Source of the DNA: Desulfobacterales bacterium | Lineage (GTDB): Bacteria; Desulfobacterota; Desulfobacteria; Desulfobacterales; JAHEIW01 | Assembly (NCBI GenBank): GCA_030145015.1 | Contig: JAQYWI010000048.1 | Location: 1 to 32,587, forward strand | Length of the DNA: 32,587 bases | Direction of reading: 5' to 3' | Shown: one piece after another, positions 15,708 to 23,584 of the stretch | How the letters are laid out: every line of letters starts with the position of its first letter | Numbering within the stretch: position 1 is the first letter of the stretch | Made by a program: the position numbers and the translations under genes | The notes under the pieces: generated by a model | Seen by the model: the letters and a program-made list of their open reading frames with translations, nothing else | Told to the model about the DNA's origin: nothing | Databases searched by the model: none

Positions 15708-17090
15708 ATGGACAGACCACCTTTTCCTAATCAACCTGCTGGAGAACCTTCAGATGCGCTGGCCGTGTTTGAAGAGGGCCTTATCGTTTACGCCAATAAC
15801 TCCTTTGAAAAATTATATAACCCCCTTCAAAATGCGGTCAGAAAGAGATTCGCCCTGGAATTACATGACTTGAAGTTGGATCTCCAACAATCCGGAAAGG
15901 CATTCGCTCAAAAACACCTAACGTTGATCCCGCATGATATGGGAATCGATATTCATGTCTACTTATTAAACAAATTCGGATCTGAGAAAAACTGTCTCCT
16001 GGTTCTGGCAAATCCAGGAAATCCACACACAGAGTCTCTGGCATTCATAACTGAGCATGAGCAACTCCTGGATTCCAATCAAATCCTAAAAAAAGCCTCT
16101 AAAATTAAACTTTCAGCGGCCTTTACAGAATTGGTAGGCGAAGATCCTCATTTTAAGGCTGTTTTGTTCAAAGCTCAAAAAGCTGCCAAAAGCGATTACC
16201 CGGTGCTAATCGAGGGCGAAAGCGGTACCGGCAAGGAAATTCTGGCACGTACGATTCACCAAACCAGCCGCCGCGGCGCCAAGAAGTTTGTGGATATCAA
16301 CTGCGCCGCGATCCCGGACCAGCTTATCGACAGTGAATTATTCGGATACGAAAAAGGTGCCTTTACCGGCGCCACACCCGGTGGGCGACATGGCCTGTTT
16401 GTCGAAGCCCATCAAGGGACGCTTTTTTTTGATGAGGTTTCAGATGCATCTCTCCAAACCCAGGCCAAACTGCTGCGTGTATTAAACGAAGGCTATTTCA
16501 AGAGAATCGGTAGTACCAAAAATATTGAGGTTGACGTCCGCATTATCTCGGCCACAAATAAGGACCTGTCACAATTAATAAAAGAAAGACGCTTCCGCGA
16601 AGACCTGATTTACCGCCTGAATACCATAAGCATCTACCTGCCCCCATTACGAGATCGGCCACAAGATATTTTGCTGTTGGCGAATTTTTTCTTGAAGAAA
16701 CATTCCAAAAAACAGCATCGCAACCTGCAGTTCGCATCAAATTGCCTTGACTCCCTAAAATTGTATCACTGGCCCGGAAATGTGCGCGAGCTAAAAGGTG
16801 TGGTAGATTATATGGCAACCATGGCTTCGGGCTCCTTAATCACCGAAAATTATTTTCCGGATTTCCTAGTGCCTGCCGAACACCGCAGTCGTGATCAAAG
16901 CGAAAGCCGCCACCATCTTTTCAACGCCGACCATGATCCAGTGCTGTTGTCTACAGCTGTCGAGCATACGGAAAAGGAGGTTATTAAAGAAGTGCTGCAA
17001 AAAGCCAGAACCAGATCAGAGGCCATCAAGACACTTGGCATCAGCCGAAGAACCTTTTATTCGAAACTGAAACAATACAATCTAGGTTAG
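15708..17090 (+). CDS. Sigma-54-dependent transcriptional activator (bEBP, Fis-type HTH)
   Basis: A 460-residue bacterial enhancer-binding protein. An N-terminal PAS-like sensory region (about 14-105, starting DALAVFEEGLIVYANNSFEK) is followed by the AAA+ domain (about 138-370): Walker A GESGTGKE (170-177), the sigma-54 contact loop GAFTGA (217-222), Walker B GTLFFDEV (237-244) and sensor/arginine segment RFREDLIYRLN. A Fis-type helix-turn-helix closes the protein (about 427-459, KTLGISRRTFYSKLKQYNL). There is no receiver domain or phosphorylatable Asp region, so it probably senses a small ligand directly rather than a partner kinase. GGGAGGAATTCGCTG precedes the ATG. Placed between two divergent sigma-54 type promoters, it is the obvious candidate regulator of both the left operon and the rightward Mo/TRAP/CoA-transferase operon. 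Confidence 0.95.
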   Translation: MDRPPFPNQPAGEPSDALAVFEEGLIVYANNSFEKLYNPLQNAVRKRFALELHDLKLDLQQSGKAFAQKHLTLIPHDMGIDIHVYLLNKFGSEKNCLLVLANPGNPHTESLAFITEHEQLLDSNQILKKASKIKLSAAFTELVGEDPHFKAVLFKAQKAAKSDYPVLIEGESGTGKEILARTIHQTSRRGAKKFVDINCAAIPDQLIDSELFGYEKGAFTGATPGGRHGLFVEAHQGTLFFDEVSDASLQTQAKLLRVLNEGYFKRIGSTKNIEVDVRIISATNKDLSQLIKERRFREDLIYRLNTISIYLPPLRDRPQDILLLANFFLKKHSKKQHRNLQFASNCLDSLKLYHWPGNVRELKGVVDYMATMASGSLITENYFPDFLVPAEHRSRDQSESRHHLFNADHDPVLLSTAVEHTEKEVIKEVLQKARTRSEAIKTLGISRRTFYSKLKQYNLG

Positions 17091-17180
17091 AAAGCCTTTT
17101 GTATACTAATTAGACAAAAATAATTTCTTCTTTTGATAGCTACCAACAAAATTCTAATAGAAACAGCACATTGGATACTA

Positions 17181-17196
17181 TGGTCTAATTTTTGCA
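17181..17196 (+). promoter_or_regulatory. Sigma-54 (-24/-12) type promoter of the right operon
   Basis: TGGTCTAATTTTTGCA has TGG and TTGCA with the invariant GG and GC 10 bases apart, and a T-rich spacer common in strong sites. The -24 block is less perfect (TGGTC rather than TGGCA). Transcription would start near 17207, 388 nt before the Mo-enzyme ATG. A TTTTGT/ACAAAA inverted repeat at 17097-17119 lies upstream and could be an activator site, but the evidence for that is weak. Confidence 0.6.
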
Positions 17197-17310
17197 CCAA
17201 CCCAGTTTAAGCGTGTGCCTGAATTCTATTCTTGAAATCAGCACATATTTCTTAGATAGGCAATGCTTCTGTAAAACCGACATGGTGATATTTACACCAG
17301 GAGCGTGTCC

Positions 17311-17481
17311 ATGGAAAAAACAATATACCTTTCAAATGTAGAACGGACGGCGATCCATTCTATTTCCCCAGAACATTCAAAATTCTCAATAGTCAACGCT
17401 ATTTGGTTCATTTTGCAAGCACGATCTGCCTGGCGACCACTGCCAAATGATTATTTGGCCCAAATGCTCCTTTCGGATTAA
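17311..17481 (+). CDS. Possible small protein (56 aa), unknown function
   Basis: The 500-bp gap between the activator and Mo-enzyme genes has a small frame starting MEKTIYLSNVERTAIHSI and ending LAQMLLSD. AGGAG lies 7 nt before the ATG, which is ideal spacing, and the frame begins about 104 nt after the predicted sigma-54 start. Composition is protein-like, with a hydrophobic/aromatic middle (NAIWFILQARSAWRPLP), but no family is recognised and no signal peptide is evident. It could be a regulatory small protein, a leader peptide, or the remnant of a larger gene. It is too short for confidence without homologues. Confidence 0.4.
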   Translation: MEKTIYLSNVERTAIHSISPEHSKFSIVNAIWFILQARSAWRPLPNDYLAQMLLSD

Positions 17482-17491
17482 GGGATTACAT

Positions 17492-17638
17492 ATGACATCT
17501 GCGAAGATGCTTAGTGCATTGCGGAAGATGATGGAAGTCGATTCGGACGGATTTGAAACTGCCATTCGGTATCATCATAAGGAGGCAGGATACAATGAAA
17601 AAGACAATAAAGACCGTTTGTCAAGCTTCGCATTCTGA
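17492..17638 (+). CDS. Possible small protein (48 aa) overlapping the Mo-enzyme start
   Basis: A second short frame starts at ATG 17492 (MTSAKMLSALRKMMEVDSDG) with a modest AAGGGA upstream, 10 bp after the stop of the 56-residue frame. It runs 44 bp into the Mo-enzyme gene in another frame. The first 30 residues look like an amphipathic helix, while the tail that overlaps the next gene (KDNKDRLSSFAF) does not. If translated, it could couple translation into the Mo-enzyme ribosome site, which lies inside it. No family is recognised. Confidence 0.22.
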   Translation: MTSAKMLSALRKMMEVDSDGFETAIRYHHKEAGYNEKDNKDRLSSFAF

Positions 17639-19730
17639 GTGCGGTGTCCTTGTTACCTTAGTAAACGGGAAAGTAACAAGCATAAAGGGAGACCCCGAAC
17701 ATCCGATGAACAAGGGATTCATATGCCCCAAAGGCGCCGCTTACAGTGAGTTTGTGTTTCATCCGGATCGACTTACCCATCCATTGAAAAGGACCGGAAA
17801 GCGAGGGGAAGGCTCATGGGAGCGAATTTCTTGGAATGAAGCGTTAAATACGATTGCGACTAATCTTCTTACGGTTAAGAAAAAATATGGTGCCGAGGCC
17901 ATATGCGTTGCTCACGGAACCGGACCAAAAACGAACCTGCAGGCGTGTGCATTGCTTGCAGGCGCGCTGGGTACACCGAACCATGCATCCATAGGCTACA
18001 TATGCTTCATTCCCTCGATTGTGGCGGGCATAGCCACACATGGAGGGGATATTTTACAAGAAATTGGACCTGACTATCTTAACAGCAAATGCATACTCGT
18101 CTGGGCCGCTAACCCGGTAGTTTCACACCCGCCCCGGGGAAGGGATATCCTCCAGGCCACAAAGAATGGGGCCAAACTGATAGTGGTGGATCCGAGATTG
18201 ACAAAACTTGCTGCAAGGGCAGATCTGTGGGTGCAGATCAGACCCGGGACAGATGACGCCTTGGCTTTAGGCATGTTGAATGTCATTTTAGATGAAAACC
18301 TTTTCGATAGACAGTTTGTTTCTGATTGGTGCACAGGGTTTGAGCGACTGAAAGAGCGCGTGCAGGACTATTCGCCAAAGCGGGTGTCTGAGATAACCTG
18401 GGTCCCCGAAGATACCATCATCGAATTATCCAGAATGTATGCCATCAATGGTCCCGCATCTATGCATCACAGAGTCTCACTCGAGATGCATACCAACGCT
18501 GCCCAGACGCTGCGTGCGCTTAATATTTTGGTGGCTGTAACCGGAAATCTGGATCGGAAAGGCGGTAATGTCTTTCCCGTTTACCCGCCCGGGTTTACAC
18601 CAAAGGCGGAGTACTCCTTGATAAAGGAATGGTTCCCCTTACCCGCGGAGATGCACAAGCGGCGGATAGGGGCAGATCAGTTTCGTCTGCTAAGCGGGCT
18701 TGATGCACCCATTCCGCGTTCTCACCTGCCGTCCGTGATTAAAACAATCATGACCGAGAAACCATATCCCATAAAAGCGCTGTTCTCCGCTAGCAATTTA
18801 GTCATAAATTTACAAGACAGCAAAGCGGTATGGACCGCGCTTAAAGATAAGCTCGATTTTTCGGTTGCCGTTGACTTCTTTATGACGCCGACGGCAGAGA
18901 TTGCGGATATCGTTCTTCCGGCTGCCACCTGGATGGAGAGAGACGAAATTTGCGAATACTCTTATCCAAATTTTATCAGTCTTCGTCAAAAGGTCATAGA
19001 GCCTGTAAGTGAATGCAAGGATGATTTGAGTATAACTTTTGAACTCATAGAACATCTGGGTCTGGCAGAGCAGTTGCCCTGTCGCAACGTTGAGCAATGG
19101 AACAAGCTCCGACTTGCTGAAATGGGAATGACCTTTGCGGACTTTCAGGAAAAAACCTATATCGTCACTCCGATGCGGTATGAAAAGTATGAAAAAGATG
19201 GATTTAAAACACCAACGAAAAAAGTTGAACTATATTCGAGCGTATTTGAAAATAATGGTTATGACCCCTTACCCTATTATGAAGAGAACCCGGAAACACC
19301 GGTTTCCGCTCCTCAGTTGGCGCGAGACTTTCCATTGATTTTGATTACCGGAGTTCGGCATATCGCCTTTTTCCATTCTGAAGGTCGTCAAATACCGAGT
19401 CTACGGAAATTGTGTCCCGAGCCTGTCATGGAGGTAAATCCGGTTACAGCCGGGTCATTGGGAATCGAAGATGGGGATTGGGTTTGGATTGAGACACCGA
19501 TGGACACGGGCAAGGTTTGTCAAAAGGCCAAGGTTACAGACAGGATCCATCCGAAAATGATTAGTGTTCAACATAACTGGTGGTTTCCGGAGGAACCTGG
19601 ACCTGAGCATGAATGTTGGAAGTCCAATATCAATGTGATCATGGCCAATAAGCCCCCCTATGATCCCGTAGTCGGCGCCAGCCCGCTGAGGGGCTGTTTG
19701 TGCAAAATTTCAAAATGCAGCAATTCATAA
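17595..19730 (+). CDS. Mo/W-bisMGD (DMSO-reductase superfamily) enzyme, acetylene-hydratase-like layout
   Basis: A 711-residue catalytic subunit of the DMSO-reductase superfamily. It has an N-terminal Fe-S segment, the molybdopterin domain (about 50-560) and a C-terminal dinucleotide-binding domain (about 595-705, LILITGVRHIAFFHSEGR and VQHNWWFP). Cys137 in IGYICFIPS is the likely Mo or W ligand. The 4Fe-4S motif reads Cys9-X2-Ser12-X3-Cys16-X27-Cys44: the second cysteine is replaced. There is no Tat signal, so the enzyme is cytoplasmic, and no separate Fe-S or membrane subunit is encoded beside it. ATG 17595 with GGAGG 9 nt upstream is chosen over the frame start at 17553. A non-redox or self-contained reaction (hydratase or transhydroxylase type) or a ferredoxin-linked dehydrogenase are all possible; the substrate is unknown. 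First large gene behind the 17181 promoter. Confidence 0.88.
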   Translation: MKKTIKTVCQASHSECGVLVTLVNGKVTSIKGDPEHPMNKGFICPKGAAYSEFVFHPDRLTHPLKRTGKRGEGSWERISWNEALNTIATNLLTVKKKYGAEAICVAHGTGPKTNLQACALLAGALGTPNHASIGYICFIPSIVAGIATHGGDILQEIGPDYLNSKCILVWAANPVVSHPPRGRDILQATKNGAKLIVVDPRLTKLAARADLWVQIRPGTDDALALGMLNVILDENLFDRQFVSDWCTGFERLKERVQDYSPKRVSEITWVPEDTIIELSRMYAINGPASMHHRVSLEMHTNAAQTLRALNILVAVTGNLDRKGGNVFPVYPPGFTPKAEYSLIKEWFPLPAEMHKRRIGADQFRLLSGLDAPIPRSHLPSVIKTIMTEKPYPIKALFSASNLVINLQDSKAVWTALKDKLDFSVAVDFFMTPTAEIADIVLPAATWMERDEICEYSYPNFISLRQKVIEPVSECKDDLSITFELIEHLGLAEQLPCRNVEQWNKLRLAEMGMTFADFQEKTYIVTPMRYEKYEKDGFKTPTKKVELYSSVFENNGYDPLPYYEENPETPVSAPQLARDFPLILITGVRHIAFFHSEGRQIPSLRKLCPEPVMEVNPVTAGSLGIEDGDWVWIETPMDTGKVCQKAKVTDRIHPKMISVQHNWWFPEEPGPEHECWKSNINVIMANKPPYDPVVGASPLRGCLCKISKCSNS

Positions 19731-19835
19731 ATTTAGACGGAAAGGAGGTGGATATTATTGAAGATACGATAGTAAGCCAAACAAGATTTGTATTTGCAAA
19801 ACTTTAGTTATTTAGCGGCAACAGGGGGAAAGATT

Positions 19836-20399
19836 ATGGATCAGGATGCACCTGCAGGAAAAAATACCAATCTGGAAAAGTATTGTGATAGGGCATTGGC
19901 GTTTGGTCTAACCCATGCCGTCGTGATCGATCCTGCCAGCGTCGTAACCGCGGCGTGGGTGCGTTTTAAATGCCAATTCGGTTGCTCTCATTACGGGGAG
20001 ACCTATTCCTGCCCGCCGCACAGCCCAACGCATCGGGAAACGGCGGAAATGCTTGCCACCTATAATCGGGCAATTTTATTCCATGCCGAGGTTCCCTATT
20101 CGAATAAGTGGGAAATGGTTGCAAAAAAAATCAAACTCGGATTGCTGGAACTCGAAGGCGAAATTTTCAAAGACGGATACTACCGCGCTCTGGCTCTCCT
20201 GGGGGGACAGTGCACGTTTTGCAAGGAATGCGCAAATCTAAAAGGGGAGCCGTGCACCTTTCCGGAGAAGCCCCGGCCGGCAATGGAGTCATGCGGCATC
20301 GATGTATTTCAAACCGTCAGGAATAATGGCTTCACTATTGAACCCTTAAGGGAGAAGGGCGAGACGCTCAATCTTTTCCGAATGATACTTGTTGACTAA
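19836..20399 (+). CDS. DUF2284 cysteine-rich predicted metal-binding protein
   Basis: A 187-residue protein of the DUF2284 (COG5423-type) family, annotated elsewhere only as predicted metal-binding. Nine cysteines are present, in an N-terminal set, FKCQFGCSHYGETYSCPPHSPT (Cys46, Cys50, Cys59, within 45-65), and a ferredoxin-like set QCTFCKEC (Cys126, Cys129, Cys132) with Cys140 and Cys153 following. The second set could hold an Fe-S cluster. The frame opens at a TTG (19788) but ATG 19836, with AGGGGG seven bases upstream, is the better start. It lies between the Mo/W enzyme (105 bp upstream) and the TRAP binding protein, suggesting a role as electron carrier or metal-centre assembly factor for the Mo/W enzyme; that role is inferred only from position. 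Confidence 0.8.
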   Translation: MDQDAPAGKNTNLEKYCDRALAFGLTHAVVIDPASVVTAAWVRFKCQFGCSHYGETYSCPPHSPTHRETAEMLATYNRAILFHAEVPYSNKWEMVAKKIKLGLLELEGEIFKDGYYRALALLGGQCTFCKECANLKGEPCTFPEKPRPAMESCGIDVFQTVRNNGFTIEPLREKGETLNLFRMILVD

Positions 20400-20516
20400 T
20401 CAGCATTTAATATGGGGATCGTACCGTGGTCTCAATGGAAAGGAGGCAGTGCAAGTGCAAAATTCGTTGGTTTTAAAAAATGTAACATAAATAGAAACGT
20501 TTTGGGAGGTGACACA

Positions 20517-21581
20517 ATGACACAAAAAAGCACAGGAATTTCAATTAGAAGCAAGTTATGGGTAAGTTTTCTGTCCATGATGTTGGTGTTCACACTGATC
20601 GCGATTCTCTGGGCGCCAGGGCCATCACAAGCAGCTTCCAAGGTGTATAGATGGCGCGCCACCCACTTTTTGCCAAGTCAAATGGAGTCGTATAAGGAGT
20701 TTGTGAATTGGACCGAAAACTTAAAGAAAGCTAGCAATGGAAGGCTTGACATTAAAGCATTTCCTGCCGGGGCTATAGTGCCGGGAGCCGAACAGTGGGA
20801 GGCAACGCAGAAAGGCGTGGTCGAGATGGCGTTCTCTTATGGGGCCTTCTGGGTAAGCAAGACGCCAGTTGCCGGATTTTCTGTTGGAATACCCTTCACC
20901 CTACGCGACCTTCAAGATCAATATGTTTTTTTCCAAAAGGCAGGATTAGAGGATTTGGTCCGATCGAATTATGCTAAACAGAATATCCATTTCCTGCGCC
21001 AAATTCCCTGTTTTTCTTCTGTCATGTCGTCGAAAAAGCCGGTTACCAGTGTGGCTGACCTTAAAGGGTTGAAGATCAGAGCGACGGGTTTGGTTGGAGA
21101 AATGTTGGCAGCAGCCGGAGCAGCAGTGTCCTATGTCCCCGGGCCAGAAATTTATGGAGCCCTGGAAAAAGGTATTGTTGATGCTGCAGTGTATGGACCC
21201 CTTTCAACGCAGTACGAAATGGGGTTTCATGAGATTACCAAATATGTAGCCATGCCGCCGTTTGCTATTGAAGCGGATGAAATGATTGTCAATATGGATG
21301 CATGGAAGGCATTACCGGCGGACTTAAAAATGCTTCTCTACCTCAGCGCAGCTGAGCACAGTGAAAGGCTCGCTGCCATTTACCGGTATGAGAGTGCAAA
21401 AGCGCTTGAAGCCTACTTAAAGAAAGGGGCCCAGGTGTCTTTTATGCCGGAACCTGAGAGAATGAAACTCACCGAGTTAGGCTGGAAGATTGTTGATAAA
21501 TATTCGGCAAAAGACCCTGATTTTGCCAAAGGAGCCGGAATACTAAAAGATTATCTCAAACTCATAGGTAAGATCAAGTGA
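20517..21581 (+). CDS. dctP: TRAP transporter substrate-binding protein (DctP family)
   Basis: A 354-residue periplasmic binding protein of the DctP family, which delivers carboxylates or related organic anions to a sodium-driven TRAP permease. The signal peptide is clear: a basic start, a hydrophobic core at about 14-33 and cleavage after SQA (near 39). The carboxylate-binding Arg is probably Arg188 in LKIRATG, with the following EIYGALEKGIVDAAVYGP typical of the family. The frame is open to 20412, but ATG 20517 with GGGAGGT nearby gives a proper signal peptide. It is followed by a stem-loop and then dctQ and dctM. It is paralogous to the binding protein at 29720-30757 but differs through the pocket region, so the two systems probably take different ligands. 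Confidence 0.93.
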   Translation: MTQKSTGISIRSKLWVSFLSMMLVFTLIAILWAPGPSQAASKVYRWRATHFLPSQMESYKEFVNWTENLKKASNGRLDIKAFPAGAIVPGAEQWEATQKGVVEMAFSYGAFWVSKTPVAGFSVGIPFTLRDLQDQYVFFQKAGLEDLVRSNYAKQNIHFLRQIPCFSSVMSSKKPVTSVADLKGLKIRATGLVGEMLAAAGAAVSYVPGPEIYGALEKGIVDAAVYGPLSTQYEMGFHEITKYVAMPPFAIEADEMIVNMDAWKALPADLKMLLYLSAAEHSERLAAIYRYESAKALEAYLKKGAQVSFMPEPERMKLTELGWKIVDKYSAKDPDFAKGAGILKDYLKLIGKIK

Positions 21582-21624
21582 GGCAAGACCAGGTGCGTTA
21601 AGGACCGAACAACTAGGAGACAGT

Positions 21625-21668
21625 CACTCAGTGGATATTGGCGCATTGATGCTAATGTTCACTGAGTG
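21625..21668. other. dctP-dctQ intergenic inverted repeat
   Basis: CACTCAGTG (21625-21633) and CACTGAGTG (21660-21668) form a perfect 9-bp inverted repeat with a 26-nt loop. The arms also read as near-direct repeats (TCACTCAGTGGAT, TCACTGAGTGGAT), as each arm is itself almost palindromic. It lies between the binding-protein stop (21581) and the dctQ start (21695). There is no T-run, so an mRNA-processing or stabilising hairpin, or a protein-binding site, is likelier than a terminator. Confidence 0.55.
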
Positions 21669-21694
21669 GATTTATTGTAACTGGAGGTACTCGT

Positions 21695-22207
21695 ATGAAG
21701 AAATTAGCATCTTTTCTCAAAGTTGTTGATGCTATCAGCGAATGGTCTGGGAAAGGAATTGCCTATTTGATTTTGCCTGGGATTTTAATCCTGGCACTGG
21801 AGGTAGTGTTGAGGTATGTATTCAATAACCCAACCATGTGGGCCCATGGAAGCACCCAGCGTATTTTTGCTACCTACTATATCCTTTCCGGGGCATACCT
21901 TCTTCGGAAGAACAAACACGTTTCAGTGGACATTATCTATAATCGCTTTTCTTTGAGAACAAGAGCAAGTTTGAACTTGATCGGAAGCATTTTCTTTTTC
22001 GTTTTTTGCGGTGTGATGCTGTGGAAGGGGATTGATTTCGCATGGACATCCCTGAGCCGGCTGGAACCCGATGCAACCCCTTGGCGGGCACCTCTTTATC
22101 CTATCAAGATGATGATACCCCTGGGAGCCCTGCTGATTTTGTTGCAGGGATTGGCGAAATTTATTCGTGACCTGGTGACCGCCATTACAGGGAGGGAAGA
22201 ACTATGA
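21695..22207 (+). CDS. dctQ: TRAP transporter small permease subunit (DctQ)
   Basis: A 170-residue integral membrane protein with the four hydrophobic segments of DctQ (about 20-40, 58-78, 95-113 and 138-158). Landmarks are the segment LEVVLRYVFNNPTMWAHG and the loop WRAPLYPIKMMIPLGAL. It pairs with the large permease to form the TRAP membrane complex. A TGGAGG site precedes the ATG, and its stop overlaps the dctM start as ATGA, so the two are translationally coupled. The protein is clearly paralogous to the DctQ at 29104-29610, sharing stretches such as the VDIIYNRF/MDIIYNRF and APLYPIK segments. Confidence 0.93.
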   Translation: MKKLASFLKVVDAISEWSGKGIAYLILPGILILALEVVLRYVFNNPTMWAHGSTQRIFATYYILSGAYLLRKNKHVSVDIIYNRFSLRTRASLNLIGSIFFFVFCGVMLWKGIDFAWTSLSRLEPDATPWRAPLYPIKMMIPLGALLILLQGLAKFIRDLVTAITGREEL

Positions 22208-23505
22208 ACATTGAAATGATTACCCTGATCATGTTTGGTTCTCTACTCGGATTACTCTCACTTGGGGTTCCCATTTCGTTTGCCCTCGGCGGCATTTCCA
22301 TTGGGGTCGTCTATTTTGTGTTGGGGTCTAATGCTCTGATTACCATGGTATACAGCATTTTTGCGATAATGTGGCAGATTCTGTTCGTAACCGTTCCTTT
22401 GTTTGTCTTTATGGGGGCCGTTATGCAACGATCAGGTATTGCAGGAGGTCTCTATGAGGCCGCACACTGCTGGACAGGTTCGCTGAAAGGCGGTTTGGCC
22501 ATTGGGACCGTGATCGTCGGTGTCTTCTTCGCTGCCATGACGGGGATCACGGGCGCCTCGACTGTGACCATGGGTATTATTGCGATTCCTTCCATGCTCA
22601 AATGCGGGTACCATAAGCGGTTGGCAGTGGGGAGCGTGGCGGGAGCAGGGTCGCTGTCGATTCTTATTCCCCCGAGTATACCAATGGTTTTACTGGCCCT
22701 ATTCACCAGACAATCGGTGGGGAAGATGCTAATAGGCGGAATTCTTCCCGGTATGCTCATCGCCTCCATTTTTGCCGCTTATATCATCATAAGAGGGATC
22801 ATGCAGCCGGAGACATGTCCTCCTCATCCTCAGAAATTTAAACTAAAAGAGAAAATCATTTCCACCAAAGGGGTGATTATTCCGGTGGTGCTCATCACGG
22901 TCGTCCTGGGATCGATGTTTTTAGGAGTGGCGACTCCCACAGAGGCGGCTGCGCTTGGCTCAGTCGGCGTGGTCGCTTGTTGCGTCATACAACGAAAATT
23001 CAGCTGGCAACTGATAAAAGAGGCGGTCTCCGACACTTTTGAAACCACCGGTAATATTATGTGGATTGCATTCGGTGCGGCATGCTTTAGTATGACATTT
23101 ACAAGTTTTGGCGGCATCGATTTAATCACCGAGATCATAACGGGGCTTGAAGTCAGTCGTTGGCTCGTTTTCACAATAATATTATTTATTATTCTAGTTT
23201 TGGGCTCTTTTCTCGACCCCATATCCATCATCATGATTGCCGGGCCTATCAGTTTTACAGTCCTAGTGCCCCTTGGCTTCAACCCCATTTGGTTGGGAGT
23301 TGTCTTTGTCATTCTTCTAGAGTGCGGTTACCTGACACCTCCTTTTGGTTTTAACCTATTCTACCTTAAGACAATAGTTCCACCGGAAATAACGATGGGA
23401 GACATTATCAATTCTATTTGGCCGTGGTTGATAATGTTATTGGTTGGGGTGGTCATCCTTGCGATCTTTCCCCAGATTGTGACGTGGCTTCCCAATGCGA
23501 TGTAG
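22204..23505 (+). CDS. dctM: TRAP transporter large permease subunit (DctM)
   Basis: A 433-residue permease of the DctM family with about 11-12 hydrophobic helices along its length, the expected size. Family landmarks include GVFFAAMTGITGASTVTMG, GAGSLSILIPPSIPMVL and LGVATPTEAAALG, and near the end the ECGYLTPPFGFNLFYLK segment. It carries the sodium-coupled transport path. It overlaps dctQ by 4 bp. The gap to the tandem CoA-transferase gene is 79 bp, with no terminator, so transport and CoA activation are probably transcribed together. Confidence 0.94.
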   Translation: MNIEMITLIMFGSLLGLLSLGVPISFALGGISIGVVYFVLGSNALITMVYSIFAIMWQILFVTVPLFVFMGAVMQRSGIAGGLYEAAHCWTGSLKGGLAIGTVIVGVFFAAMTGITGASTVTMGIIAIPSMLKCGYHKRLAVGSVAGAGSLSILIPPSIPMVLLALFTRQSVGKMLIGGILPGMLIASIFAAYIIIRGIMQPETCPPHPQKFKLKEKIISTKGVIIPVVLITVVLGSMFLGVATPTEAAALGSVGVVACCVIQRKFSWQLIKEAVSDTFETTGNIMWIAFGAACFSMTFTSFGGIDLITEIITGLEVSRWLVFTIILFIILVLGSFLDPISIIMIAGPISFTVLVPLGFNPIWLGVVFVILLECGYLTPPFGFNLFYLKTIVPPEITMGDIINSIWPWLIMLLVGVVILAIFPQIVTWLPNAM

Positions 23506-23584
23506 ATGAATTAAAGATACGATGGTTTTTTAGGGCTACTTTCCTATAACCCGTCATATTTACAGAACGCCGGAAAGAAAAACC

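Noticed and set aside
19738..19802. Short frame behind a strong AAAGGAGG sequence
   Set aside because: The GTG directly abuts the Shine-Dalgarno sequence and gives only 19 codons; no ATG is present. It may be a leftover ribosome site but does not support a gene.
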